From assembly GCF_022771645.1 (NCBI RefSeq), contig NZ_JALFCU010000114.1, forward strand, positions 1 through 52,349: a stretch of DNA of 52,349 nucleotides, in the 5' to 3' direction. The notes under the pieces were generated by a model. That model ran no database searches, was not told the DNA's origin, and saw only the letters and a program-made list of their open reading frames with translations. Each line of letters begins with the position of its first letter. The first letter of the stretch is position 1. The DNA comes from Selenomonas sp. GTDB lineage: Bacteria; Bacillota; Negativicutes; Selenomonadales; Selenomonadaceae. The position numbers were made by a program, and so were the translations under genes. This document shows, in pieces, positions 32,088-41,104 of this stretch.

Positions 32088-33847
32088 TTGTCAGAATCCT
32101 TTCGTTGTTCTTCGCGCAGGAAGATGCGGTCGCTTGCGCGCCGGCCGCCGTATTTTTCGCGCTTGTAGCGGTTTTTCTCCGCGTACATGCGATCGTCGGC
32201 GATCTTGATGTGCTCTTCGAAGGCTTTCGGGTTCGCGGGGTCGTTTTCGCTGATGCCGCAGGAGATGGACGTGTCCTCGGGGAAGCCGTCCTGGCCGGCG
32301 AGGCGGTGGAGTTCGTCGCGGACGGCCTTTATCAGCTGCGGGAGGTACGGGATTTTTTCTGCGCGGACGACGACGACGAACTCGTCGCCGCCGACGCGCG
32401 CGCAGATCGTGCCAGTCGTCGCGGGCGAAAAGATGTCGCCGATGATCTCGGCCGTCGCCTTGAGCAATTTGTCGCCTTCGGCATGGCCGAAGAGGTCGTT
32501 CGCTTCCTTCAGCCCGTTCACGTCGAAGAACAGCACGGCGTAATGCGCATCGAACGCGAGGTTTTTCGCCGCGTCGAAACAGCCGGCGCGCGACAGCAGC
32601 CCCGTCAGCATATCCTGGAGCGCCATGCGCTTGTAGAGGCGGCTTTCCTGCGCCTGCGCGAGCTGGCCGAGCAGGCGGTAGATGTACGTGAAGATGATGG
32701 TCAGCAAAAGAATGAGCAACCCGCTCGCGATGAAACGGTTCGCGATGAACGAAACGGGGATCTTGAACACATTGAACAGGTAGTATTGGAACATGCCTAA
32801 GAGCGCTGCCGCGAACGTCGCCGTGAGGCCGTAGCGGAACAGGATGTTCCACGGTTCTTCCTTGTGCAGCGGGTGGAATTTGTGCCAGACGAGCACGATG
32901 ACGAACGCGAGCAACGTGGCGTGCAGGTATGGCAGGACGGCTTTCAGCGTGCAGAGGCCCGTGACCTGCGAAAACGCGGCGAACAGGAACAACCCGATGA
33001 ACCAGACGCGCGAGGTGCTGTAAAAAAGAGCGCACCCCGCGTCGACTTCGACGAGCAGGAGATACGTGATGAACGGGATGGGCAGCAGCAGCAGCGCGCC
33101 GTACTCGACGCAGGCATTGAGGTACGGATCGGGCGAAAAGAGCGGCATGAGGCCTTGGTAGCCCATCATCCAAACGATGAACGCGATGGAAAAGAGCGCA
33201 AGCGCGAGGCCGCGCCGCAAAAACGGGATATGGCTGCCGAGCGCGAGCGGGAACAGCGCAGCGACGAGCACGACGAGTGCCGAGAGGAAGAGGAGGAAGC
33301 AGAGCACGTTGTTCTCGAGCGGATACTGCCAGCTCGTCTTCGCATCCATGAGGTACATCGGCGCGAGGAAGACGTGCGCGCCGTCCTGCATCGCCGTCAT
33401 GTCGATTGTGATCTCGCCACCCCAGGCGTTCTCGGGGATCGGCACAGTGCGCCGCACAGCGCCGAAGAGCTTGTAAGGCGCGACGTCGCCCATGCCATAG
33501 CGGTCGAGCACGCGGCCTTCCCACGACGCACGGAAGCAGACGTGCTCCGCCGTGAACGCGAGCACGCCCTGCAAGCGACTGAGCTCGCGCGGCAGCGGCA
33601 CGGTCACGACGGCGCGGTCGCCGCGCATGAGCACGGGCGTCAGCGAATCGTCCTGCGTCACTTCACCGTCGCGATGGTAGATGACGACGTGCGTCTGCGG
33701 CCGCAGGTCCCCGCCGCGCGGCTCCATCCCGTTTTTGAAGATGAAGACGTCCGCCGCGAGGAGCACCGCCACGACCACGGAAAACACGAAGACCATGCGC
33801 AGCGCCCAGCGTTCGTTGGGACGGGGATGCCAGAAAGAGAGTTTCAT
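32084..33847 (-). CDS. Membrane diguanylate cyclase with 7TM sensor region
   Basis: The 587 residues have an N-terminal helix, an extracytoplasmic domain (about 40-170), seven or eight membrane helices (about 180-405) as in 7TMR-DISM sensors, and a GGDEF domain (about 420-560) with intact RVGGDEF (about 486-490) but no RxxD inhibitory site. It should make c-di-GMP in response to an envelope signal. It lies 30 nt after mqnC and overlaps the phosphorylase by 4 nt, so it is in the mqn operon. The start is the ATG at 33847. Confidence 0.9.
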   Translation of the reverse strand: MKLSFWHPRPNERWALRMVFVFSVVVAVLLAADVFIFKNGMEPRGGDLRPQTHVVIYHRDGEVTQDDSLTPVLMRGDRAVVTVPLPRELSRLQGVLAFTAEHVCFRASWEGRVLDRYGMGDVAPYKLFGAVRRTVPIPENAWGGEITIDMTAMQDGAHVFLAPMYLMDAKTSWQYPLENNVLCFLLFLSALVVLVAALFPLALGSHIPFLRRGLALALFSIAFIVWMMGYQGLMPLFSPDPYLNACVEYGALLLLPIPFITYLLLVEVDAGCALFYSTSRVWFIGLFLFAAFSQVTGLCTLKAVLPYLHATLLAFVIVLVWHKFHPLHKEEPWNILFRYGLTATFAAALLGMFQYYLFNVFKIPVSFIANRFIASGLLILLLTIIFTYIYRLLGQLAQAQESRLYKRMALQDMLTGLLSRAGCFDAAKNLAFDAHYAVLFFDVNGLKEANDLFGHAEGDKLLKATAEIIGDIFSPATTGTICARVGGDEFVVVVRAEKIPYLPQLIKAVRDELHRLAGQDGFPEDTSISCGISENDPANPKAFEEHIKIADDRMYAEKNRYKREKYGGRRASDRIFLREEQRKDSDK

Positions 33848-33877
33848 GGGGGTCGCCCCTCCTCAAACGTCCAAAGG

Positions 33878-34921
33878 TCAGAATTTTTTCAGCACGCGAT
33901 ACTCCGTATCGCGCTGCGCGGGCGTGAAGCCGGCGGCCTTTATGAGACGCACCATCTTGTTCTGCGTCATGTCGTACTGCGTGCCCGCCGCGCGCACGAC
34001 GTTTTCCTCGAGCATGATGCTGCCGGCGTCGTCCGCGCCGAACGTCAACGTGAGCTGGCCGATGCGCTCGCCCTGCGTGACCCACGAGCCCTGGATGTGG
34101 GCGATGTTGTCGAAAAATAGGCGCGAGACGGCGAGCGTCCGCATGTAGTCGATGGCCGAGACCTTCTCCCCTGCCTCGCCCGCGCGCTCGAGCTCCGTGT
34201 GGTGCGGCTGGAACGTCCAGAGGATGAACGCGCGGAAGCCGCCCGTCTCGTCCTGCAAATCGCGCACACGCGCCATGCTTGCGATGCGCTGCTCCATGGT
34301 CTCGCCGAGGCCGATGACCATCGTCGCCGTGCTCTCCATGCCGATGCTGTGCGCCGTGCGCATGACATCGAGGTAGTCTTGCGTCGAGATTTTCTTCGGG
34401 CTCACGCGGCTCCGCACGGCGTCGTCGAGGATCTCCGCGCCGCCGCCCGGCAGGCTCGCGAGGCCGGCGTCCTGCAGGCGCAGCAGCGTCTCGCGGATCG
34501 AGAGGCCGGCTTCCTTTGCGAAATGCTGGATCTCCGTCGCCGTGAACGAATGGATGACGAGCTGCGGGAACTCTGCCTTGATCGCGCGGAGCATATCGAG
34601 GTAATAATCGAGCCCGAGCCCCGGGTACAGCCCGCCCTGGATCATGACCTGCGTCCCGCCCGCCTCGACCGTCTCGCGGCATTTCGCGAGGATCTCGTCC
34701 GTCGAAAGGAGGTACGCGCGCGGGTCGTCCTGTTTGCAGTAAAATGCGCAGAAGCGGCACTCGTTCTGGCAGACGTTCGTGTAGTTGATGTTGCGGTCGA
34801 TAAGGAACGTCGCAAGGTTGCCGTAGCGGGCGCGGCGGACGGCGTCGGCGGCTTGGCCTAATTGCAAGAGGTCGCCGTGCTGCAAAAGGTCCATGGCTTC
34901 CGTGGTTGTTAATCGATTCAT
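33878..34921 (-). CDS. mqnC: Cyclic dehypoxanthinyl futalosine synthase
   Basis: Radical-SAM enzyme of the futalosine pathway, cyclising dehypoxanthine futalosine. The 347 residues have the [4Fe-4S] motif C-x3-C-x2-C in NVCQNECRFCAFY (Cys51, 55, 58), then GGTQVMIQGGLYPG and GLASLPGGGAEI, shared by MqnC/MqnE. The residues before the cluster (FLIDRNINYTN) favour MqnC. GAGG lies about 11 nt before the ATG at 34921. A repeat copy separates it from mqnE. Confidence 0.93.
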   Translation of the reverse strand: MNRLTTTEAMDLLQHGDLLQLGQAADAVRRARYGNLATFLIDRNINYTNVCQNECRFCAFYCKQDDPRAYLLSTDEILAKCRETVEAGGTQVMIQGGLYPGLGLDYYLDMLRAIKAEFPQLVIHSFTATEIQHFAKEAGLSIRETLLRLQDAGLASLPGGGAEILDDAVRSRVSPKKISTQDYLDVMRTAHSIGMESTATMVIGLGETMEQRIASMARVRDLQDETGGFRAFILWTFQPHHTELERAGEAGEKVSAIDYMRTLAVSRLFFDNIAHIQGSWVTQGERIGQLTLTFGADDAGSIMLEENVVRAAGTQYDMTQNKMVRLIKAAGFTPAQRDTEYRVLKKF

Positions 34922-34988
34922 AGAATATCAATACCTCATCGTGGTTCGATGGTTGTAGGTTCAACGTAGGCGGCGCACACAAACTGCA

Positions 34989-35046
34989 GCCTTCCCCTCC
35001 GGGGAAGGGGGACCGCGTCAGCGGTGGAAAGGGTGTCGGAGGTAGG
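34989..35046 (+). repeat. Dispersed repeat, type A, copy 6, inside the mqn operon
   Basis: CCTTCCCC-TC-CGGGGAAGG, ACCGC/GCGGT, GGAAAGGGTGTCGGAGGTAGG. It occupies most of the 169-nt mqnE-mqnC gap, so the mqn mRNA carries its hairpins. Confidence 0.85.
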
Positions 35047-35090
35047 AAGTTGCTATTCGCACGATTGAACCTGCGAAGGTTGCGAGCCGT

Positions 35091-36191
35091 TCACCTAGCT
35101 CGATAGAACGTATCCCTCTCGACAGGCTCGTACCCCGCTTCGCGAATGATCTTTTTCAGCTGCGTCTTCGTGATGCCCGCCTGTGTCTTTGCGCCGGCCG
35201 CGTGGATGATTTTTTCTTCGCCGATCGTGCCGTCGAGGTCGTCGGCGCCGAACTGCAGCGCGAGCTCGGCAATCGGCAGCGTCATCATGATCCAGAACGC
35301 CTTGACGTGCGCGATGTTGTCGAGGAACAATCGGGACAGCGCCATCATTTTCAGGTCTTCCCACGCGCCGACGCGCGCGAGGTGGTATTCCTCGCCGAGC
35401 TTTGTGTGCGCGGGATGGAAGGGAAAGAGCATGAATGCCTGGAAGCCGTGCGTGTCGTCCTGGATGTCGCGGAGCGTCTGCAAGTGTTCGAAGCGCTCGC
35501 GCACCGTCTCGATGTGGCCGTACATCATCGAGGCGTTCGTGCGGATGCCAAGCGCGTGCGCCGTGCGCATCGTGAGGGCCCATTCCGCTGCCGTCGCTTT
35601 CTTCGGGCAGATGATTTTCCGCACGCGATCGGACAAAATTTCTGCGCCGCCGCCCGGCAGCGAGTCGAGGCCGGCGTCTTTCAAAATCGTCAGAATTTCT
35701 CGGATGCTCCGCCCCGTCGTGCGCGCGAAGTTCACGACTTCGACGGGCGTGAAGGCCTTGCAGTCCGCGTCCGGGAGCGCGGCCTTGACCTGCCGCACGA
35801 CGTTCACATAGTAATCGAACGGCTTGTCGGGATGGAGCGCCGAGACGATATGGATCTCCGAGAGGTTCTTCACGCGTTTCGCATCGTCGAGGATCCGCGC
35901 GATGTCCGCCGATTCGAGCACATAGCCGCGCGCATCGCCCGCTTCGACCTGGAACGCGCAGAGCGGGCAGTTCGAGCTGCAAATATTCGTGAGGTTGATG
36001 TGGCGGTTCACCGTGTAGTAGACGGCGCGGCCGCTCGCGCGCTCCTTCGCCTGCCGCGCGCAGCGGCCGAGGAACAAGAGATCGTTGTCCTCGTAGAGCG
36101 CGAGCGCGTCGTCGACGCTGAGCCGCCCGCCCTGCTCCGCTTTTTCGCGCGCGGCCAATATGTTTTCGTCCCGAGAAATTTTTTCCGTCAC
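35091..36191 (-). CDS. mqnE: Aminodeoxyfutalosine synthase
   Basis: Radical-SAM enzyme joining 3-enolpyruvylbenzoate (from MqnA) to S-adenosylmethionine, giving aminodeoxyfutalosine. The 366 residues have C-x3-C-x2-C in NICSSNCPLCAFQ (Cys71, 75, 78), preceded by YYTVNRHINLTN, then SEIHIVSALHP and GLDSLPGGGAEIL. The start is the GTG at 36191 just after AGGTGG; no in-frame ATG exists upstream with a site. It leads the mqnE-mqnC-cyclase-phosphorylase operon. Confidence 0.93.
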   Translation of the reverse strand: MTEKISRDENILAAREKAEQGGRLSVDDALALYEDNDLLFLGRCARQAKERASGRAVYYTVNRHINLTNICSSNCPLCAFQVEAGDARGYVLESADIARILDDAKRVKNLSEIHIVSALHPDKPFDYYVNVVRQVKAALPDADCKAFTPVEVVNFARTTGRSIREILTILKDAGLDSLPGGGAEILSDRVRKIICPKKATAAEWALTMRTAHALGIRTNASMMYGHIETVRERFEHLQTLRDIQDDTHGFQAFMLFPFHPAHTKLGEEYHLARVGAWEDLKMMALSRLFLDNIAHVKAFWIMMTLPIAELALQFGADDLDGTIGEEKIIHAAGAKTQAGITKTQLKKIIREAGYEPVERDTFYRAR

Positions 36192-36223
36192 GTTGCCACC
36201 TGTTTCTGCAAAATTTTCATTTC

Positions 36224-36268
36224 TTTCATTATATTTTCCCGCCGCGAAAACGTCAACGCATTTCCCGC
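36224..36268 (-). repeat. 45-bp direct repeat, left copy (contains the mqnE promoter)
   Basis: It matches 43935-43979 at 39 of 45 positions, with 14 and 21 identical bases flanking a 10-bp variable stretch. It ends 12 nt from the hsdR stop. Confidence 0.9.
36228..36256 (-). promoter_or_regulatory. mqnE promoter
   Basis: TTGACG (36251-36256) and TATAAT (36228-36233), spacer 17 nt. Confidence 0.85.
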
Positions 36269-36279
36269 ACGCCGCGCGC

Positions 36280-38893
36280 TCAATAGTATTCTTCGATGTA
36301 TCGATACGCTTTTTCGAAGACATCCTGATCCTTGATGCTGTATTTCTGCCAGACGATTTTGCGCAGGGCGCGCTGGACTTCTTTTTGGCCCGTCGCGGTG
36401 TTCTGCCAGCCGTCGAAGCGGACGAGCTTCACGATGCCGTCGATGTCATTCACGATGCGCTCGACCATGACGGGCGTGTGCTCGGTCCGGATGCCGTTGA
36501 AGAGTTCCGTGAGCGCGGCCTTGCCTTTGTCCTGTTCCTCTTTCGGCACGACTTCCTGCTCGGCGCGCGCGGCTTCGCGGGCGAGCTCGAGGAGCTGGCG
36601 CAGGAACTCGACGCTATTGATGAGGCGTTGTTCGTGCTGCTCGCGCAGGCGTTCGAGCTTTTCGCCGATTTCCTGATATTTCTTGCTGTGCTTCTTGCGC
36701 AGGATGGCGATGAGTTGGATTTCGATTTTCTTCGCCGCTTTTTCGGAGTTCGGCTGCGCGATGAAGCGCTCGATCATTTCGGGGTCCATCGTGATCGCCT
36801 CGATCGTCTCGTCCGCGTCGCCGACCTCGATGTTCTCGTCGATGAGCTGCATCGTCTTCGGGCCGAGCGACGCCCAGATGAGCGCGCCGCTCTGATCCAT
36901 CGGTTTCACGGATTCGTAGACGCGGCTGAGCCAGAGATAATCGTCGCGATAAGGCGCGAGCACAGGGTCAGGGGAGAGGATGTTCCAGGCCTTGTTTAGC
37001 ACGCCATAGTCGGCGGCAAATTTGTCTTTCGTCTCGTTGTCCGGCAGCTTTTCCTGTGCTTCGATGAGACCTTCCCAGCCCTCTTTCGTGCGATCGACGC
37101 CGTTGAAATAGGAAAGACATTTTGCGAGGAGGATCGGCAGCTGTTGTTTGATGCCCTCGATGTTTTCGATGACCTTCTTCATGCTCGCATCGTCAAAGGA
37201 CAGCGCTTTCGCTGCATCGTCGAAAATGCCGATGTAGTCCACGACGAGCCCAAGCGCCTTTCCCTCGTCATAGACGCGATTGACGCGGCAGATGGCCTGG
37301 AGGAGCGTGTGGTCTTTCATGGGCTTGTCGAGGTACATGCACTGGAGGATCGGCGCGTCAAAGCCCGTCAGGAGCTTCGACGTGACGATGACGAGCTTCA
37401 GCGGTGAGGTTTTTTCGCGGAACGTATCGAGGAGCTTTTCCTCATCCGCACGCGAGCGCGCATACTTCTTGTAGCGACCGGCCTTGTCGTTATTCGTGTC
37501 CATGACAATCGTCGAAGCCTCTGGCGGCAAGAGCCGGTCGAGCTCTTCCTTGTACATCAGGCAGCACTCGCGGTCATAGACGACGATCTGTCCCTTGTAG
37601 CCGTTCGGCGCGACCTTCGTCTGGAAATGGCGCACAATATGCTCGCAGACTTTGCGGATGCGCTCGCGGTTGTACATGATCGCTTTCATGTTCACGCGGC
37701 GCGAGAGCTCGGCGCGCTGGTCGTCCGTGAGGCCTTCCGTCAGGGCATCAAATTCTGTTTCGAGCTTTTCCTTGTCGATATGGAGCTCGACCGGCACGGG
37801 CTCGAAGCGTAGCGGCAGCGTCGCGTGGTCGCGGATGCTGTCGGCGAAGCTATATTTGCTCATGTAGCCGGATGGGTCTTCCGTCGAGCCGAACGTCTTG
37901 AACGTATTGTGATCGAGCTTGTTGATCGGCGTGCCGGTCAGGCCGAAAAAGAACGCATTCGGCAGCGCCAGGCGCATCCGCGCGCCGAGATCGCCTTCCT
38001 GCGTGCGGTGCGCTTCGTCCACCATCAAGATGATGTTCGAGCGCTCGTTCAGCACGTGATCGACGTCGCCAAAGCGGAAAATCGTCGTGATGGCGATTTT
38101 GCGCGTGTCCTGCTCGAAAAATCGCTCGACATCCTCTTTCGTCGAGAGGGAAGCGAGGTTCGGGATGTCCGTCGTTTGGAATGTCGCCGTGATCTGCGTC
38201 TCGAGGTCGAGGCGGTCGTCAATGATGACGACGGTCGGATTCTGGAGGTCCTCCATCATGCGCAGCTTCAGCGCGGCGAACACCATCAAGAGCGATTTGC
38301 CCGAGCCTTGGAAATGCCAGATGAGACCTTGCTTCGGGTGGCCGGCGCGGACGCGCGTGCTCGTAATCGTCCATATCTTTCGCGCCGTCGAGCCACGTGA
38401 TGGCCGCGCGCACGGGCGTCTTGAACTCGCCGATGACGAGCGGGATGCCATTCACGAGCAGCACGAGGTCAAATTTCGCGCCGCCGTCCTTCGCCGGATA
38501 AATCCACTGATCCGTGACGACGTACGCATTTTCCGAGAGCTCGTCCGGCTCCATCGCAAAAAAGCGCACCGGCACGGCCTTGCCATTCTTGCCGAACGGG
38601 AACGTATTGCGTTCGAAGATGAACTGTTTGAACGTCTCATTCTGTGCGATGAGATTGCCGGGGCGCGCGGAGAGGATCAGAGAGCGCAGGCGGTAGATGA
38701 CCTGATCCGCGCGCGAGGGCTCCGCGGCGATGCAAGGATTCAGCCGCACGAGCGCATCGCGCAGCATCGGCTCGACAAGTACGGAATCCTGCGTGCGCGG
38801 CAGGTCGGCCGCTTTGACGTACGTCCATCCGTTTTGCCGGAGGGTGTCGATCGTCATCTGCTCGATCGTATTGAGTTCGTCGAAATGGGGCAT
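36280..38893 (-). pseudogene. hsdR: Type I restriction subunit HsdR, broken by deletion and frameshift
   Basis: The 5' part (38893 to about 38360, 178 codons) has the HsdR nuclease domain with FDLVLLVNGIPLVIGEFK, a PD-(D/E)xK site. The 3' part (about 38351 to 36280, 690 codons, other frame) starts at GHPKQGLIWHFQGSGKS (Walker A) and continues with VDEAHRTQEGD, GLTGTPI and the helicase and C-terminal helical regions. Intact HsdR has some 100 or more residues between the two parts, which are missing. So DNA translocation and cleavage are probably lost. GGAGGAGG precedes the ATG at 38893. Confidence 0.88.
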
Positions 38894-38918
38894 AGTGGAC
38901 CTCCTCCGGACACAGAAA

Positions 38919-38944
38919 AAGGCGACTGCATTTGCTGTCGCCTT
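38919..38944 (-). terminator. Terminator of the Rpn gene
   Basis: AAGGCGAC/GTCGCCTT stem (38919-38926 with 38937-38944), T5 on the minus strand. Confidence 0.7.
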
Positions 38945-38963
38945 CATCAAACGGATTGCACAC

Positions 38964-39779
38964 TCAATACGCGAGCCCGCTCTCCTTCGCGATGCGCGCG
39001 ACTTCTTCTACCGTCGTATTCGTCCCTGCTGCAATTTCTTCGTAGGTCAAATTCTGTTTGGCCAGGAAATTCTGGATAATGTTTCTCGTTGCCTTCGCGA
39101 CACCTTTTGCGATGCCTTTTTCCTCAATTTCCTCCATCACTCTGCACATTTTGCTCACCCCATGTTCATTCGTCTTGAAAAAGTTTGCCCGATCTGCAAG
39201 CAACTTGTAATGCATCTCTGCTGGATCCGTACAACGAAAATCATGCAAGAGCCAACCAAGCGGCGTATCCTCTTGATACGATGCATTGACGTAAATGATA
39301 TCGGATTCATCTTCGAAGCGTTGAAAATTCATTTCTTTGATGTATCTTCCGGCGTGATAAATAGGGAGGTTCCCTCCGAAGACATCGCCTTCTGTGATGA
39401 AGATCACCATGGTCGGAGGGAAGTCTTTCCACGATTTTCCTTTCTCGACACTCATGGTATCGAGCATACTTGCGTGAAAGCGTGCCCGCTTCGGGATGGC
39501 GCCTTCATTGCTGCGCTGTACTTCGATGTTGTATTCTGTGCCATCGGCATCGCGCGCGAAAACATCAAACCGAACCTCACGCCCGTAAAGATTCGGAACT
39601 TCTTGCTGCGCGTGCATTTCTGTTACGATCAGGAATGGTTTTTCCAAGATGATGCGCAGAAGCAATTCCATGCAATCTTCGCGTCCCTCGAAGCAACTAT
39701 GGAAGAATGTATCATCGAGAAGCCGAAATTTTTGGATCGCTTCGAGGAACTCTTTCGGATGAACCACAGCCTTTTCCAT
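38964..39779 (-). CDS. Rpn-type PD-(D/E)xK nuclease (transposase-like)
   Basis: The 271-residue protein matches the recombination-promoting nuclease/putative transposase family: FLLDDTFFH-like start (RLLDDTFFHSCFEG), REVRFDVFARDADGTEYNIEVQR (Asp and Glu-x-Gln of the PD-(D/E)xK core), RARFHASMLD, and the late GVAKATRNIIQNFLA region. Rpn proteins act in DNA breakage and recombination, some in phage defence. The ATG at 39779 is 6 nt after GAGGTG. It has its own promoter and terminator between the hsdS remnant and hsdR. Confidence 0.8.
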   Translation of the reverse strand: MEKAVVHPKEFLEAIQKFRLLDDTFFHSCFEGREDCMELLLRIILEKPFLIVTEMHAQQEVPNLYGREVRFDVFARDADGTEYNIEVQRSNEGAIPKRARFHASMLDTMSVEKGKSWKDFPPTMVIFITEGDVFGGNLPIYHAGRYIKEMNFQRFEDESDIIYVNASYQEDTPLGWLLHDFRCTDPAEMHYKLLADRANFFKTNEHGVSKMCRVMEEIEEKGIAKGVAKATRNIIQNFLAKQNLTYEEIAAGTNTTVEEVARIAKESGLAY

Positions 39780-39804
39780 GCGCATCACCTCTTTCTTTTC
39801 TCTT

Positions 39805-39833
39805 ATTTTACTAGCATTCCCACATTCACGCAA
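39805..39833 (-). promoter_or_regulatory. Rpn promoter
   Basis: TTGCGT (39828-39833) and TAAAAT (39805-39810), spacer 17 nt. Confidence 0.6.
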
Positions 39834-39845
39834 GCAAAACACGCC

Positions 39846-39935
39846 TCATCCCAGCCGCTCGGAGACGAGTTTGCGGTAGGTTTTCTGCAAGGCGGCGAGG
39901 GCGTGCTGGAGGGCGGATTTCGAAGCGGCGGCCTG
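39846..39935 (-). pseudogene. C-terminal stub of an HsdS specificity subunit
   Basis: Twenty-nine codons (QAAASKSALQ, then HALAALQKTYRKLVSERLG) and a stop, in the minus direction and in the position expected for hsdS between hsdM and hsdR. The sequence fits the helical C-terminus of HsdS proteins, but it is too short for a firm call. It breaks off at 39935, where the type II cassette begins. Confidence 0.5.
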
Positions 39936-39937
39936 CC

Positions 39938-39966
39938 TTGAAAAAATCATTCCTGTATGATAAAAT
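39938..39966 (+). promoter_or_regulatory. Promoter of the type II RM genes
   Basis: TTGAAA (39938-39943) and TAAAAT (39961-39966), spacer 17 nt. Confidence 0.75.
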
Positions 39967-39983
39967 ATTTCATAATTCCATCA

Positions 39984-40010
39984 AGGGACAGTTTTCGACT
40001 GTCCTTTTTT
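39984..40010 (+). terminator. Terminator/attenuator in the methyltransferase leader
   Basis: GGACAGT/ACTGTCC stem (39986-39992 with 39998-40004) with 5-nt loop and T6. It lies between the predicted start (about 39973) and the methyltransferase ribosome site (about 40026). Confidence 0.7.
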
Positions 40011-40036
40011 GTTCATTCGCGCTACTGGAGGCGAAT

Positions 40037-41104
40037 ATGAAAATATTGACTACGATTGAATTATTCGCGGGCGCGGGCGGACTTGCGCTCGGTGTAGAAA
40101 AAGCCAGTTTTACGACGCTCGGCACAGTCGAGATTGATCACGATGCTTGCGACACGCTGCGCAAGAACCGTCCGCATTGGAATATTTTCGAGGGCGACAT
40201 CGCCGAATTGACGCGGCAGAACCTTCTGAGCATTTACGGCTTGAAAAAAGGCGAACTTGATCTCCTGTCGGGCGGTGCGCCTTGCCAAGCATTTTCTTAT
40301 GCGGGCAAGCGCTTAGGTTTTGAAGACACGCGCGGCACGCTGTTTTATCACTACGCGCAATTCCTGCGCCAGCTGCAACCGAAGATGTTTCTCTTCGAAA
40401 ACGTGCGCGGCCTGTTGACGCATGACAAAGGACGGACGTATCAGACCATGCGAAACGTGTTCGCGATGGCAGGCTACCAGATCCAGAAAGCCGTGCTGAA
40501 CGCATGGGATTATGATACGGCGCAGAAACGCGAGCGCCTCATCACCATCGGCATCCGCGACGACCTTGCGAGCCTCTGCACGTTCGAATTCCCGGAAAAA
40601 TGCAAGTACAAACCCGTCCTGCGCGATGTGCTCGTTAATGTGCCGGACAGCCCGTACACTCCGTACGGCGAAAAGAAACGCAAGCTCTTCGAGCTCGTCC
40701 CTCCTGGCGGCTACTGGCGCGACATTGATCCGGAACTCGCGAAGGAATACATGAAATCCTGCTGGTACATGGAAGGAGGACGCACGGGCATCCTGCGCCG
40801 CCTCTCCATGGACGAGCCGTCACTCGCCGTACTGACTTCGCCGTCGCAGAAGCAGACGGAGCGCTGCCACCCGCTCGAAGCACGCCCGTTCACCGTTCGC
40901 GAAAACGCGCGCATCCAAGGCTTTCCCGACGAGTGGGCGTTCTGTGGCAGCATCAGTTCGCAATATCGTCAAATTGGAAACGCCGTGCCCGTGATGCTCG
41001 CATACCATGTGGCAAAAGAGATTCACAAGACGTTGGAGGAAATCCATCATGCATTGGAACATCCAGTTCATCAAGGAAAGCGACTTCAAGCATCATGTGG
41101 CTGA
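40037..41104 (+). CDS. DNA (cytosine-5) methyltransferase of the type II RM system
   Basis: The 355-residue enzyme shows the m5C motifs in order: IELFAGAGGLALG (SAM binding), VEIDHDACDTLRKNRP, the catalytic APCQAFSYAG (Cys83), ENVRGLLTHDKG, AWDYDTAQKRERLITIG, and the C-terminal QYRQIGNAVPV. A short target-recognition region precedes GFPDEW. The ATG at 40037 follows TGGAGG. It overlaps the endonuclease gene by 56 nt. The endonuclease family suggests a GGNCC target. Confidence 0.92.
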   Translation: MKILTTIELFAGAGGLALGVEKASFTTLGTVEIDHDACDTLRKNRPHWNIFEGDIAELTRQNLLSIYGLKKGELDLLSGGAPCQAFSYAGKRLGFEDTRGTLFYHYAQFLRQLQPKMFLFENVRGLLTHDKGRTYQTMRNVFAMAGYQIQKAVLNAWDYDTAQKRERLITIGIRDDLASLCTFEFPEKCKYKPVLRDVLVNVPDSPYTPYGEKKRKLFELVPPGGYWRDIDPELAKEYMKSCWYMEGGRTGILRRLSMDEPSLAVLTSPSQKQTERCHPLEARPFTVRENARIQGFPDEWAFCGSISSQYRQIGNAVPVMLAYHVAKEIHKTLEEIHHALEHPVHQGKRLQASCG

